Shown here one piece after another: positions 1 through 6,045 of a stretch of DNA of 10,156 nt. The notes beneath the pieces were generated by a model that worked only from the letters and a program-made list of their open reading frames with translations, made no database searches and was not told the origin of the DNA. A program made the position numbers and the translations under genes. The stretch is from Dehalococcoidia bacterium (GTDB taxonomy: Bacteria; Chloroflexota; Dehalococcoidia; UBA3495), in the NCBI GenBank assembly GCA_028822675.1, contig JAPKDE010000082.1, positions 1 to 10,156 of the forward strand, written 5' to 3'. Within the stretch, counting starts at the first letter, position 1, and every line of letters begins with the position of its first letter.

Positions 1-518
1 GGGCCAGAGTGTCTGACCGATTTACCGACGGGCCATCAACGCTGGACGGCACGGCCTACCTGGCTGCGGCGGTGCACTGGGAGCAGGACCAGCCCATTGA
101 GCTGAAATGGGACCAGGAAGCCATTGAATGGATTCAGGACAATGTACAGGGCTCTCCGGTGATTCTGGAGGCCCATCTGAGCCAGTACCGGTGGGGCGGT
201 CGCTTTGCCAACTACACGGGACTGCCCACAGTGATCGGCTGGCCTTGGCACCAGATACAGCAGCGGACGGATTACGCCTTTGCGATTCAAGACCGCGCTG
301 AAGACGTCCGCGAGATGTACGAAACGGTCGATGAACAGCAAGCTTTGTTATTGCTTCAAAAATATAACGTCAAGTATGTTGTGGTGGGAGACCTAGAGCG
401 AATTGCCTATCCGGTGGATGGTCTACAGAAGTTCGAAAACCTAGGACGTAAAGTGTTTGAGAACCAGGGTACGGCCATCTATGAATCAAATTGGAACTTA
501 CATAAAACTAGAAAATGA
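1..518 (+). CDS. DUF2298 / Chlor_Arch_YYY family membrane protein, C-terminal fragment
   Basis: The reading frame is open from the first bases (codons for A-R precede the GTG at 9), so the gene begins upstream and only about 171 C-terminal residues are visible. The fragment follows the family's conserved end: an R-V-S-D-R-F stretch, then TLDG with AYL (about 48-65), a PVILEA segment (about 159-176), GRFANYTGLPTVIGW (about 198-242), H-Q-x-x-Q-R, YNVKYVVVGDLER near 363-401, and a terminal AIYE. Members are large multi-pass membrane proteins whose last part is a soluble, probably extracytoplasmic domain. No membrane segment is seen here, which fits that domain. The biochemical function is not established; a glycosyltransferase-like membrane role has been suggested by fold. 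The GTG at 9 is not a credible start, because family-conserved residues lie immediately around it. The stop is TGA at 516-518. Confidence 0.85.
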   Translation, partial: ARVSDRFTDGPSTLDGTAYLAAAVHWEQDQPIELKWDQEAIEWIQDNVQGSPVILEAHLSQYRWGGRFANYTGLPTVIGWPWHQIQQRTDYAFAIQDRAEDVREMYETVDEQQALLLLQKYNVKYVVVGDLERIAYPVDGLQKFENLGRKVFENQGTAIYESNWNLHKTRK

Positions 519-530
519 CCAAGGTTTCGA

Positions 531-553
531 GGTTGTCAAGGACTTTGACCACC
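531..553 (+). terminator. Weak hairpin after the DUF2298 gene
   Basis: GGT-T-GTCAA, a 5-nt loop GGACT, then TTGAC-C-ACC form an 8-bp stem with one mismatch, 12 nt after the stop codon. Only CTGTTTC follows, not a true T-tract. It could slow or end transcription of the DUF2298 gene, but as an intrinsic terminator it is poor. The stronger candidate on this strand is the hairpin ending at 944. Confidence 0.25.
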
Positions 554-579
554 CTGTTTCAACCATGATTAGGCATGAT

Positions 580-608
580 TTGACATAAGCACCAACATTG
601 GTTAAAGT
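580..608 (+). promoter_or_regulatory. Possible promoter for an RNA in the 519-971 gap
   Basis: A perfect TTGACA (580-585) is followed after 17 nt by TAAAGT (603-608), which matches 4 of 6 bases of the -10 consensus. Transcription would start near 615. Upstream, the heptamer CATGATT occurs twice (564-570 and 574-580), one helical turn apart, with the second copy abutting the -35, as an activator site might. No protein-coding gene follows on this strand for over 5 kb, so if real it would drive an untranslated RNA. The -10 is weak, and a chance match is quite possible. Confidence 0.35.
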
Positions 609-728
609 ATAAAAACAATCTAAAAAAGCTTCCAGTCAATTGCAATCAGATTGTTGGCAACTTAAAAACTTCGGGATCGGCGTTGATGCACCAGCGGGTG
701 AAAACCTTAAGTGCGGAGTCGTTGTTTC

Positions 729-742
729 GTAGAGGCCTCTAC
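729..742. repeat. Perfect 14-bp palindrome
   Basis: GTAGAGGCCTCTAC reads the same on both strands. It could be a site for a dimeric DNA-binding protein, or part of alternative pairing in the proposed RNA, since its right half also forms the 738-743/749-754 stem. About one such palindrome is expected by chance in a window of this size, so significance is low. Confidence 0.3.
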
Positions 743-851
743 CAAGCAGGTAGGAGTCTTTAATTAATTTGGGTGCGTGGGCCTCGTGCCTTTGTGTCAG
801 TACAACCGTGGAGGGCATTTTCGGGTGAACTGACAGTACAAGGCCTGACCT

Positions 852-944
852 AGTCAGCCTTCTCCAGTTGGTTAACCTGCTAAGACGTGTAGTGTGCGGT
901 GTTTGGGGTTCTTAGTAGAGCAAGTGGAGGGGGCTGATTTTTTT
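852..944 (+). terminator. Long stem with T-tract, intrinsic-terminator-like
   Basis: Bases 854-866 pair with 925-937 over 13 consecutive positions, with two G-U wobbles at 860-861. A G-U and an A-T pair can extend this to 852-866/925-939. The stem is followed directly by TTTTTTT (938-944). The 58-nt region inside is not a simple loop: it can form a second 7-bp stem, 879-885 with 910-916. The T-tract gives the direction, plus strand. It would stop transcripts from the DUF2298 gene or the proposed RNA before they run into pheA. The minus strand has no T-run on its side, so it is not a terminator for pheA. Confidence 0.45.
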
Positions 945-971
945 GTGTCAAATCTCCGGGCAACCAAAAGA

Positions 972-1802
972 TTAGCTTGGAGATTTCCACCTAGGGTATG
1001 ACCCAAGCACCCGCAACATGCTGATGGGATCAGAAAGGGCTGCCAACGCCTCTTTCATGGGAGACTCCTCCCGGTGGCCGACACAGTCTAACAGGAAGAT
1101 ATACTCGCCCAATAACTGTTTGGTGGGTCTGGACTCAATCTTCAGCAGGTTAATGTCGCGGTCTGCGAACTCCCCCAGAACCCGATGCAGCAACCCTGGA
1201 GAGTCCTTCTCGAGGGTGAAGGCCATTGACGTCTTGTCATCTCCAGTGGGGGCATGATCCGATAGCCCGATCACCGCGAACCGGGTGACGTTGTTGGCCA
1301 CATCCTGAATACCGCGATCCAAAATATCTACGTCGTACAACTCTGAAGCCCGGCGTGGGGATATCGCTGCTGCCGGGACCTTGCTCTCAAACGAATCTGT
1401 AACGCAAAGAACCGTGCTAAGCGATGCCATCTGCTCCGCCTGCGGGTAGTTTTTCTCCAAGTACTGCCGACATTGTGCCAGAGCTTGAGGATGAGAGTAA
1501 ATGACCTTAATTTCCGCTGGATCGGTTCCAGGTTTGGCCAGCAGGTAGTGTTCAATTGGCAGGTCTATCTCTCCCCGAATGAACAGCGTAGGCTGGGCGA
1601 TTAAAAGGTCCAGAGTGAAAGTAACGGGGCCTTCTAGACTGTTTTCAATGGGAACAACTCCCTCATCAACCTCCCCGGCGGAGACTGCTTCTCCCACGCC
1701 CGTAATCGTCGGATACTGCCTGTCTGCAGTTTTATCGTGGAGCAGAGAAGCTTCTTCCGAATAAGTTCCCAATGGCCCGAGGAATCCTATAGTACGAGCC
1801 AT
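972..1802 (-). CDS. pheA: Prephenate dehydratase
   Basis: Converts prephenate to phenylpyruvate (loss of water and CO2) in cytosolic phenylalanine synthesis. At 276 aa it matches the monofunctional enzyme: a dehydratase domain (about 3-180) plus a C-terminal ACT regulatory domain (about 190-270), with no chorismate mutase part. Visible dehydratase motifs are GPLGTYSE (9-16), PIENS (51-55), SHPQAL (103-108) and NNVTRF (170-175), which contains the catalytic Thr173 and the TRF signature. The ACT domain has GLLHRVL (203-209) and ESRP (223-226), the segments that bind phenylalanine in feedback-inhibited enzymes, so allosteric inhibition is likely. The ATG at 1802 follows a GGGGGTG stretch and lies only 2 nt after the stop of the upstream RCK gene, which implies cotranscription and probably translational coupling. 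Nothing appears truncated. Confidence 0.95.
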   Translation of the reverse strand: MARTIGFLGPLGTYSEEASLLHDKTADRQYPTITGVGEAVSAGEVDEGVVPIENSLEGPVTFTLDLLIAQPTLFIRGEIDLPIEHYLLAKPGTDPAEIKVIYSHPQALAQCRQYLEKNYPQAEQMASLSTVLCVTDSFESKVPAAAISPRRASELYDVDILDRGIQDVANNVTRFAVIGLSDHAPTGDDKTSMAFTLEKDSPGLLHRVLGEFADRDINLLKIESRPTKQLLGEYIFLLDCVGHREESPMKEALAALSDPISMLRVLGSYPRWKSPS

Positions 1803-1804
1803 CC

Positions 1805-2464
1805 CTACACCCCCGTTAGGATGTCATAGAGGATTTGTTCGTCGCCGGTGGGGGTGACCGCCACCAATTCGTCTTCGGCTTCCACAACAGAGCGACCAGT
1901 GGGCAACGTGGCGCCGGACTTCTTTACCATCAGTGATATAAAGCTATTTGGCGGCAATTCAATCTCGCTCAGACGCTTGCCAATAATAGTGGAATCAGCA
2001 GGAATTGAAACACTGACCAGCTCCATACCGGGTACCCTCAGATTCATTAGGTGGACCAAAGGCCGGCCAGGGACGCCTTCTTCCAGACTGGCGAGCACCA
2101 GATGCGTGGAGTTCACCACCACATCCACGCCAATCTCATGGAAGATGGGTTCATTCTTGGGGTCTTTGATTAGCGCCATAGTTCTGGGCACCTGGAACAT
2201 ATGTTTGGTCATTTGGGAGACCACCAAGTTGGTGGCATCGGCTCCGGTGAGGCTTACAACGACATCGGCGCGTGAGATTCCGGCCCGTTTCAGGGTGATT
2301 TCATCGGTGCCGTCACCCAGCAGGGCAACGCTGCCCAATTCCTCATTGAGTAGTTGAAAACGCGCCACGCTTTTTTCAATCACCACCACTTCGTGTCCAC
2401 CGGCGATCAAAGCCTTGGATAGGTGGTAACCCGATTCACTGCAGCCGACAATTACAACATACAT
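1805..2464 (-). CDS. TrkA-type RCK protein, N and C domains
   Basis: A 219-aa cytosolic potassium-channel/transporter regulator. Residues 1-120 form the TrkA-N Rossmann domain and about 139-207 the RCK_C (TrkA-C) ligand domain. The N-terminal loop reads GCSESG (7-12), where the family has GxGxxG, so the second glycine is serine. The acidic residue after beta-2 is kept (Glu30), as is GDGTD (50-54), so nucleotide binding is possible but altered. The ATG at 2464 is preferred because MYVVIVG is where the Rossmann fold begins. An ATG at 2512 in the same frame would add 16 non-conserved residues and overlap the upstream gene. The gap to that gene is 22 nt. It resembles the second member of tandem RCK pairs such as CeoB/CeoC of mycobacteria. 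It probably works in a complex with the preceding NAD-domain-only protein; its membrane partner is unknown. Confidence 0.85.
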   Translation of the reverse strand: MYVVIVGCSESGYHLSKALIAGGHEVVVIEKSVARFQLLNEELGSVALLGDGTDEITLKRAGISRADVVVSLTGADATNLVVSQMTKHMFQVPRTMALIKDPKNEPIFHEIGVDVVVNSTHLVLASLEEGVPGRPLVHLMNLRVPGMELVSVSIPADSTIIGKRLSEIELPPNSFISLMVKKSGATLPTGRSVVEAEDELVAVTPTGDEQILYDILTGV

Positions 2465-2486
2465 TAGGGTGTTTGGTTCCCTTTGG

Positions 2487-2888
2487 TTATCCCTGTATGG
2501 CCTGGCGTACATCCTGCAGCAGGCCGAAGGAATAGCCTACCACGTCTAGCCCCAAGGCTGCATACATGACCTGTAATTGAGGGCTCGCAAGGTGGCAAAC
2601 GACCTTGGGCACATTGAATATGTGCTTGGCTATCTGAGCAACGAGGATATTCTCATGGTCATCGAAGGACATTGCCAGGAAAACGTCGGAGTGATCAATG
2701 CCGCCTTCTTGCAGGTAATCCTGCATCATTGGCTCGGCAGTGAGCACGACTCTAACACCTGGAAATTTGGCAACACTTTCCAGACAATCGCGTTCCCGGC
2801 TCAGCACTGTGATTTCGTTACCGCGGTCGGAAAAATCACCCACCAGACTGGAACTGAGACGGTTACAGCCATATATCAAGACTCGCAT
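2487..2888 (-). CDS. Single TrkA-N (RCK_N) domain protein with degenerate nucleotide site
   Basis: A 133-aa protein with only the Rossmann-like TrkA-N domain and no RCK_C domain. The fold is clear from the MRVLIYG start and from IAKHIFNVPKVVCHL (86-100), which matches the IAKxIFNVPxV segment typical of the family. The nucleotide-binding features are eroded. The glycine loop is GCNRLS (7-12) instead of GxGxxG. The residue after beta-2 that normally holds the ribose is Ser30 instead of Asp/Glu. The GDGTD motif of the neighbouring paralogue is replaced by TAEPMM (50-55). It may therefore be a structural partner that no longer binds NAD(H)/ATP. The ATG at 2888 has a GAGAG stretch about 8 nt upstream, and the gap from the stress-protein gene is 17 nt. 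The frame is intact, so I do not call it a pseudogene. Confidence 0.8.
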   Translation of the reverse strand: MRVLIYGCNRLSSSLVGDFSDRGNEITVLSRERDCLESVAKFPGVRVVLTAEPMMQDYLQEGGIDHSDVFLAMSFDDHENILVAQIAKHIFNVPKVVCHLASPQLQVMYAALGLDVVGYSFGLLQDVRQAIQG

Positions 2889-2905
2889 AATCTAGTCTCT
2901 CGTCT

Positions 2906-3361
2906 TTAGTCTCTAGGAAAGATGGGAGACGGGGCCTGCTCCCGCCAGAACATCACCTGACATGAGGCGTTGTTGAAGATGTAAGAGGCGGTGGTGCCTA
3001 GTACACAGGAGCCAAACCGGCGGTTATACGGGACGCCGACAACCAATAGGTCCATGAACCGGTCTTCTGATTCCAGCACCACTGCGGGGCCGGCCTGCCT
3101 GGCTCGCAAGAACCTAGCCTGGAGGCCTTTATATTTCTCTTCAGATGCAATCGCTTCTATTCGGGCCAGGATCTCCTCTCCCTTGTTGATATCTGAGGAA
3201 ATCTCCGATTCCAACGACAATTCCAGCGGTACTTCTATTACGTAGACCGCGTGGAGTTCTGTCTTGGATTCTCGTGCCATTTGGCACGCCCACCGAAAAG
3301 TGCGTTCGCTGTAGGATTTGCCGTTAACCGGAACCAGAAGTCTTTTTGCGTCCAATCGCAT
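2906..3361 (-). CDS. Universal stress protein (UspA) family protein
   Basis: A 151-aa cytosolic protein of one UspA domain. It starts with KRLLVPVNGKSYSE (6-19), the beta-1 segment that in ATP-binding members contains Asp where this protein has Asn13. The C-terminal part, VVGVPYNRRFGSCVLGTTASYI (107-128) followed by NNASCQVMFWRE, corresponds to the G-x2-G-x9-G-S/T ATP loop but is modified. It resembles the version found beside potassium-transport RCK genes in related bacteria. ATP binding is uncertain. The ATG at 3361 has AGGACGG upstream at a suitable distance. It is the first gene of the block ending in pheA, 84 nt behind a predicted transcription start. By context it may modulate ion transport in response to nucleotide or osmotic state; this is an inference. 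Confidence 0.85.
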   Translation of the reverse strand: MRLDAKRLLVPVNGKSYSERTFRWACQMARESKTELHAVYVIEVPLELSLESEISSDINKGEEILARIEAIASEEKYKGLQARFLRARQAGPAVVLESEDRFMDLLVVGVPYNRRFGSCVLGTTASYIFNNASCQVMFWREQAPSPIFPRD

Positions 3362-3425
3362 CGCCGAGCACCGTCCTGAATTGGTGAAATAGTCTCAACT
3401 ACGGCGGTTTGTCCGTTCCCGCAGT

Positions 3426-3441
3426 TTATTATCAATAATAA
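3426..3441. repeat. AT-rich inverted repeat just after the predicted start site
   Basis: TTATTATCAATAATAA consists of two perfect 6-bp arms (TTATTA/TAATAA) around a 4-base centre. It sits at about +4 to +20 relative to the predicted start of the minus-strand transcript. That is a usual place for a repressor operator. As RNA it could also form a small, weak hairpin. AT-rich stretches give such repeats easily, so the regulatory reading is tentative. Confidence 0.35.
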
Positions 3442-3451
3442 TCAATGGCAG

Positions 3452-3480
3452 ATTATACGAGTAGAGACCACCCAATACAA
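3452..3480 (-). promoter_or_regulatory. Sigma70-type promoter of the usp-RCK-RCK-pheA block
   Basis: On the minus strand, TTGTAT (3480-3475) is followed after exactly 17 nt by a perfect TATAAT (3457-3452). Transcription would begin near 3445, giving a leader of about 84 nt before the stress-protein ATG at 3361. The -35 matches only its first three bases (TTG), so activity may depend on the strong -10 or on an activator. It lies in the 292-base gap between ktrA and usp. The rest of that gap (3481-3653) shows no gene and no clear intrinsic terminator for ktrA. Confidence 0.6.
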
Positions 3481-3653
3481 TAAGATTTTGATGAATCTAA
3501 GACGGCGACTAAATCAGATGATCGATTGTCTGTTCTACGGCCGTAGGTTGTGGTCTGAAAGTGGTTCTTCCAGGCGAGTTTCAGTTTGGACAGTGAGGTC
3601 ATTTGGGTCAAGCCGCAATCGTCACATGAAACGTTGACGGCGAGATTACCTGG

Positions 3654-4406
3654 TTAACTGCCGTTGCGATTGTGGCGACCATCAACTGTGGCCGGTTCAA
3701 GATGGCGGGCAATCTCTGAAATCTTGCCCAGATGCTCGTTGGTCGCTGCCACTATTAGCACATCGCCAGCTTTGATCTCTTCGTCTTTGGCCGGGTGTAG
3801 GAACGATGTTCGCCCACGGCGGATGGCCAAGACTGATATGCCGTGACGGTCCGCCGTACCGGCCAGACCTGCATCTTCAAGGGTGTGCCCAATCATTTCT
3901 TCCGGTGGGCGCAGTTTACAGATACCAAAATCGGGGACAATAGGCATGTAATCGATAACGCCGGCGTCGAAGCCCACGTGAGCTGTGCGTCTGGCGCTCT
4001 CTGCCTCCGGATAGACCACGCGGTCCACACCGACCCGTTCCAGGGTGGAGCCATGGAGTTCATTGGCAGCCCGGCCGATGATGAATGGCACCCCCATGCT
4101 CTTTAGAAGCACAGAGACCAGAATACTAGCCTGAATGTTCTCACTGCCCAGAGAGACAATGCAGACATCGTATTCAGCCACGTCTAGTTCTTTAAGGATC
4201 GATTCATTGGTGGCATCGGCCCGAACGGCATAAGTTGCCCGATCCATTTGTTCTTGGACCTTGGCTTCATCAATGTCGATTGCCAGAACGTCGTGGCCGC
4301 TCTGGAAGAGTTCCTGCGACAGTGTCGACCCAAAGCGCCCGAGTCCAATTACGCAAACTTGTTTTTTCACGGTTTTAGTCCAATCGGCCCTTAAGAATAG
4401 GGTCAT
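3654..4406 (-). CDS. ktrA: KtrA/TrkA-type RCK regulator of potassium uptake
   Basis: A 250-aa cytosolic RCK subunit expected to form an octameric ring under the KtrB pore and to gate it by ATP/ADP or NAD(H). The Rossmann domain (about 15-140) has an intact GLGRFG (21-26) and Asp44 at the end of beta-2. The RCK_C domain spans about 158-225 (FGICKLRPPEEMIGHTL to AGDVLIVAATNEHL). The ATG at 4406 overlaps the ktrB stop codon as ATGA (4403-4406), so translation is coupled. A GTG at codon 13, just before KKQVCVIG, would remove the unusual 12-residue leader, but it has no visible ribosome site. Only one N and one C domain are present, as in KtrA and unlike the double E. coli TrkA. The roughly 20-residue tail after 230 is polar and not conserved as far as I can tell. 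Confidence 0.92.
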   Translation of the reverse strand: MTLFLRADWTKTVKKQVCVIGLGRFGSTLSQELFQSGHDVLAIDIDEAKVQEQMDRATYAVRADATNESILKELDVAEYDVCIVSLGSENIQASILVSVLLKSMGVPFIIGRAANELHGSTLERVGVDRVVYPEAESARRTAHVGFDAGVIDYMPIVPDFGICKLRPPEEMIGHTLEDAGLAGTADRHGISVLAIRRGRTSFLHPAKDEEIKAGDVLIVAATNEHLGKISEIARHLEPATVDGRHNRNGS

Positions 4407-5860
4407 CCTATTTTAACGCTTTCAGTAGCGTAACGGTACACTTCTGTATCATCTTCGGGTGCCAAGGCTAGGGCCAGAGCAACCGGGCCCAGGCGGCCAA
4501 CGAACATCAAGACCATGAACAATATTTTAGATGCCATACCCATGCCTGGGATTATGCCGGTTGATGCACCGGTAGTCCCAAAGGCAGAGACAGTATCAAA
4601 GATGATATCTAGGAACGGGATCTCTGGCTCCAGAGTGGTCAATACAGTGGCGAATACAACAATCAGACACAGACCAAGCACGGCCACTGTGAGAGCGCGG
4701 TGCAATTGCGACTGGTGAATCTCCCGACCAAAAGCCTCTGCGTGAGGCCGTCCTCGTAGTGAGGAAATAACGGCAGCCATCAAAACCGCAAACGTGGCCA
4801 GCTTAATACCACCAGCCACCGAACCAGCCGCGCCGCCGATAAACATCAGGCCTGAGAAAGTAGACTTGGTGACATCTTTCACCTCGCCAAAGTTCATTAC
4901 GGCAAAGCCGGCTGTCCGGCCACTGACCGACTGGAATATTGCGCCCATTATTTTGTCTGCCCAACTGAAACCGCCCATGGTTTCAGAGTTGGCAAATTCT
5001 GCCAGGTAGAGTACACCCGCTCCCAACACCCACAAAAGGATGCTGGTAACCAATACCATCTTTGTTTCCAGTGAGAACCGGGAGATACGGCGCTTGCGGA
5101 AAACGTCCACCATCAAAACCCAGCCCAAGCCGCCCAGTATCATTAAGAAGGTCATGGTCATGAGCAATATTGGGTTGGAGGAGAATCTGGCTACGCTGCT
5201 TCCTCCGGGCATTTCAGGAAGGATATTGAACCCGGCGTTGTTCACAGAAGATACCGAAAGGAATATCGAATGCCAAAGGGCACGCACCGTGTGCCATTCT
5301 TCTACGTCGTGAATCTGGGTGAAGAGTACCGCTGCGCCTGCGAGATATAGCAAAAATACCCCCCCGATCACCATCCGGCCCAAGTGCCGTAAACCGCCCA
5401 TCTGGTCAACGCCCACCGTGTCTCGCATCAAGCCACGGGTCAATATGCGCTCCTGGAGGGTTGATCGTTGTCCAATCAACAGCAAGATAAACGTGCTTAC
5501 GACCATGAAACCCAGGCCGCCAACCAACATCAACGTGAAAATGATCACCTGGCCGAATATCGACCAGTAAGTGCTGGTGTCGACCACGGTGTGTCCGGTC
5601 ACCGTTACTGCTGAGACTGAGGTAAAGAAGGCGTTTTCAATGGGAGTGAACCCAGAGCCGTTGTGGGCTATGGGGAGGGATAACAGACCCCCACCAACCA
5701 AGATCAACAGTGCAAAGCCCGTTATGAGGATGGTGGTGGTGCCGAAGATGGGCCGGTTTCTCTTGGGCGGCTCCACTTCTTCGACTGAGGGGGATAGTTC
5801 CCGTCGTCTTCTGAGCCTGATGATGTTATTGGTGTGCCTGCGTCGGCCCCTAAAAGCCAT
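4403..5860 (-). CDS. ktrB: KtrB/TrkH-family potassium translocation subunit
   Basis: A 485-aa inner-membrane K+ uptake pore of the SKT superfamily. Four membrane-pore-membrane repeats can be followed. Their filter segments are TVTGH (86-90), NNAGF (207-211), GRTAGF (314-319) and FGTTG (427-431), each with its filter glycine. About eight main membrane helices are visible (near 43-63, 100-128, 163-182, 228-252, 267-290, 337-362, 389-409 and 445-467). This favours KtrB over the ten-helix TrkH. The gating loop between repeats reads IGGAAGSVAGGIK (341-353), a variant of the usual GGSPGSTAGGIK. The N-terminus is strongly basic (RGRRR at 4-8 and RLRRRR at 15-20) before the first helix and should face the cytoplasm. 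The ATG at 5860 has only a weak AGGCG site. The gene is followed by ktrA with a 4-nt overlap, which gives a complete two-subunit system. Confidence 0.93.
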   Translation of the reverse strand: MAFRGRRRHTNNIIRLRRRRELSPSVEEVEPPKRNRPIFGTTTILITGFALLILVGGGLLSLPIAHNGSGFTPIENAFFTSVSAVTVTGHTVVDTSTYWSIFGQVIIFTLMLVGGLGFMVVSTFILLLIGQRSTLQERILTRGLMRDTVGVDQMGGLRHLGRMVIGGVFLLYLAGAAVLFTQIHDVEEWHTVRALWHSIFLSVSSVNNAGFNILPEMPGGSSVARFSSNPILLMTMTFLMILGGLGWVLMVDVFRKRRISRFSLETKMVLVTSILLWVLGAGVLYLAEFANSETMGGFSWADKIMGAIFQSVSGRTAGFAVMNFGEVKDVTKSTFSGLMFIGGAAGSVAGGIKLATFAVLMAAVISSLRGRPHAEAFGREIHQSQLHRALTVAVLGLCLIVVFATVLTTLEPEIPFLDIIFDTVSAFGTTGASTGIIPGMGMASKILFMVLMFVGRLGPVALALALAPEDDTEVYRYATESVKIG

Positions 5861-6015
5861 GCTTAACGCCTATGGGCCAGTCGCCCGCCGCCTGAATGAG
5901 AAAAATCATCAGCATCTGTTAAAAGAGAAAGTCGATGAGAAAGAGAGTAGAAAGGACTCTAAAACGAGCGCAACCACGGCTGAATCTGAAATACCAACCC
6001 GTGAATCGCTGATAA

Positions 6016-6045
6016 ATTAAACAGTTTTCTTGAAGATTGCGTGAA
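6016..6045 (-). promoter_or_regulatory. Weak promoter candidate for ktrB-ktrA
   Basis: On the minus strand, TTCACG (6045-6040; 4 of 6 bases) is followed after 18 nt by TTTAAT (6021-6016; 5 of 6). The leader to the ktrB ATG would be about 150 nt. The region is AT-rich, and other combinations could be drawn, so this is only a candidate. Confidence 0.3.

Larger units (their letters stand above)
615..944 (+). ncRNA. Candidate structured non-coding RNA in a convergent gap
   Basis: No coding gene is supported in this stretch. It shows successive potential helices: 614-621 with 648-655 (8 bp), 660-665 with 707-712 (6 bp), 738-743 with 749-754 (6 bp including one G-U, loop AAGCA), 780-784 with 841-845 enclosing 795-801 with 829-835 (7 bp), and finally 852-866 with 925-939 enclosing 879-885 with 910-916. 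A run of seven T's (938-944) closes it. A TTGACA-based promoter candidate sits just upstream. The RNA would be about 330 nt. I looked for signatures of tmRNA, RNase P RNA, SRP RNA and 6S RNA and found none. Alternatives are a long 3' UTR of the DUF2298 gene or non-functional spacer. A 60-codon frame on the minus strand (818 to 636) resembles nothing I recognise. The call rests on hand pairing only. Confidence 0.3.

Noticed and set aside
9..11. GTG at 9 as the start of the first gene
   Set aside because: The frame is open upstream and the family-conserved RVSDRF stretch spans this codon, so the gene is cut by the window edge.
636..818. 60-codon minus-strand open frame in the convergent gap
   Set aside because: No recognisable domain and no convincing ribosome site; it lies in the region with RNA-like pairing. 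Not supported as a gene.
928..965. GGGGGCTGATTTT resembling the 5' end of tmRNA
   Set aside because: The similarity stops after about a dozen bases. A tmRNA starting here would have to run through pheA, and no tag-peptide region or tRNA-like 3' end is present.
2465..2512. Upstream ATG (2512) as start of the two-domain RCK protein
   Set aside because: It adds 16 residues unlike the family and overlaps the preceding gene; the Rossmann fold starts at the ATG at 2464.
4515..5570. Series of plus-strand frames opposite ktrB
   Set aside because: They are antisense shadows of a clear membrane-protein gene, with no start signals or domains of their own.
5571..6020. 149-codon plus-strand open frame opposite the start of ktrB
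   Set aside because: Most of it is antisense to conserved KtrB residues. The rest has low-complexity K/E/S composition and no recognised domain.
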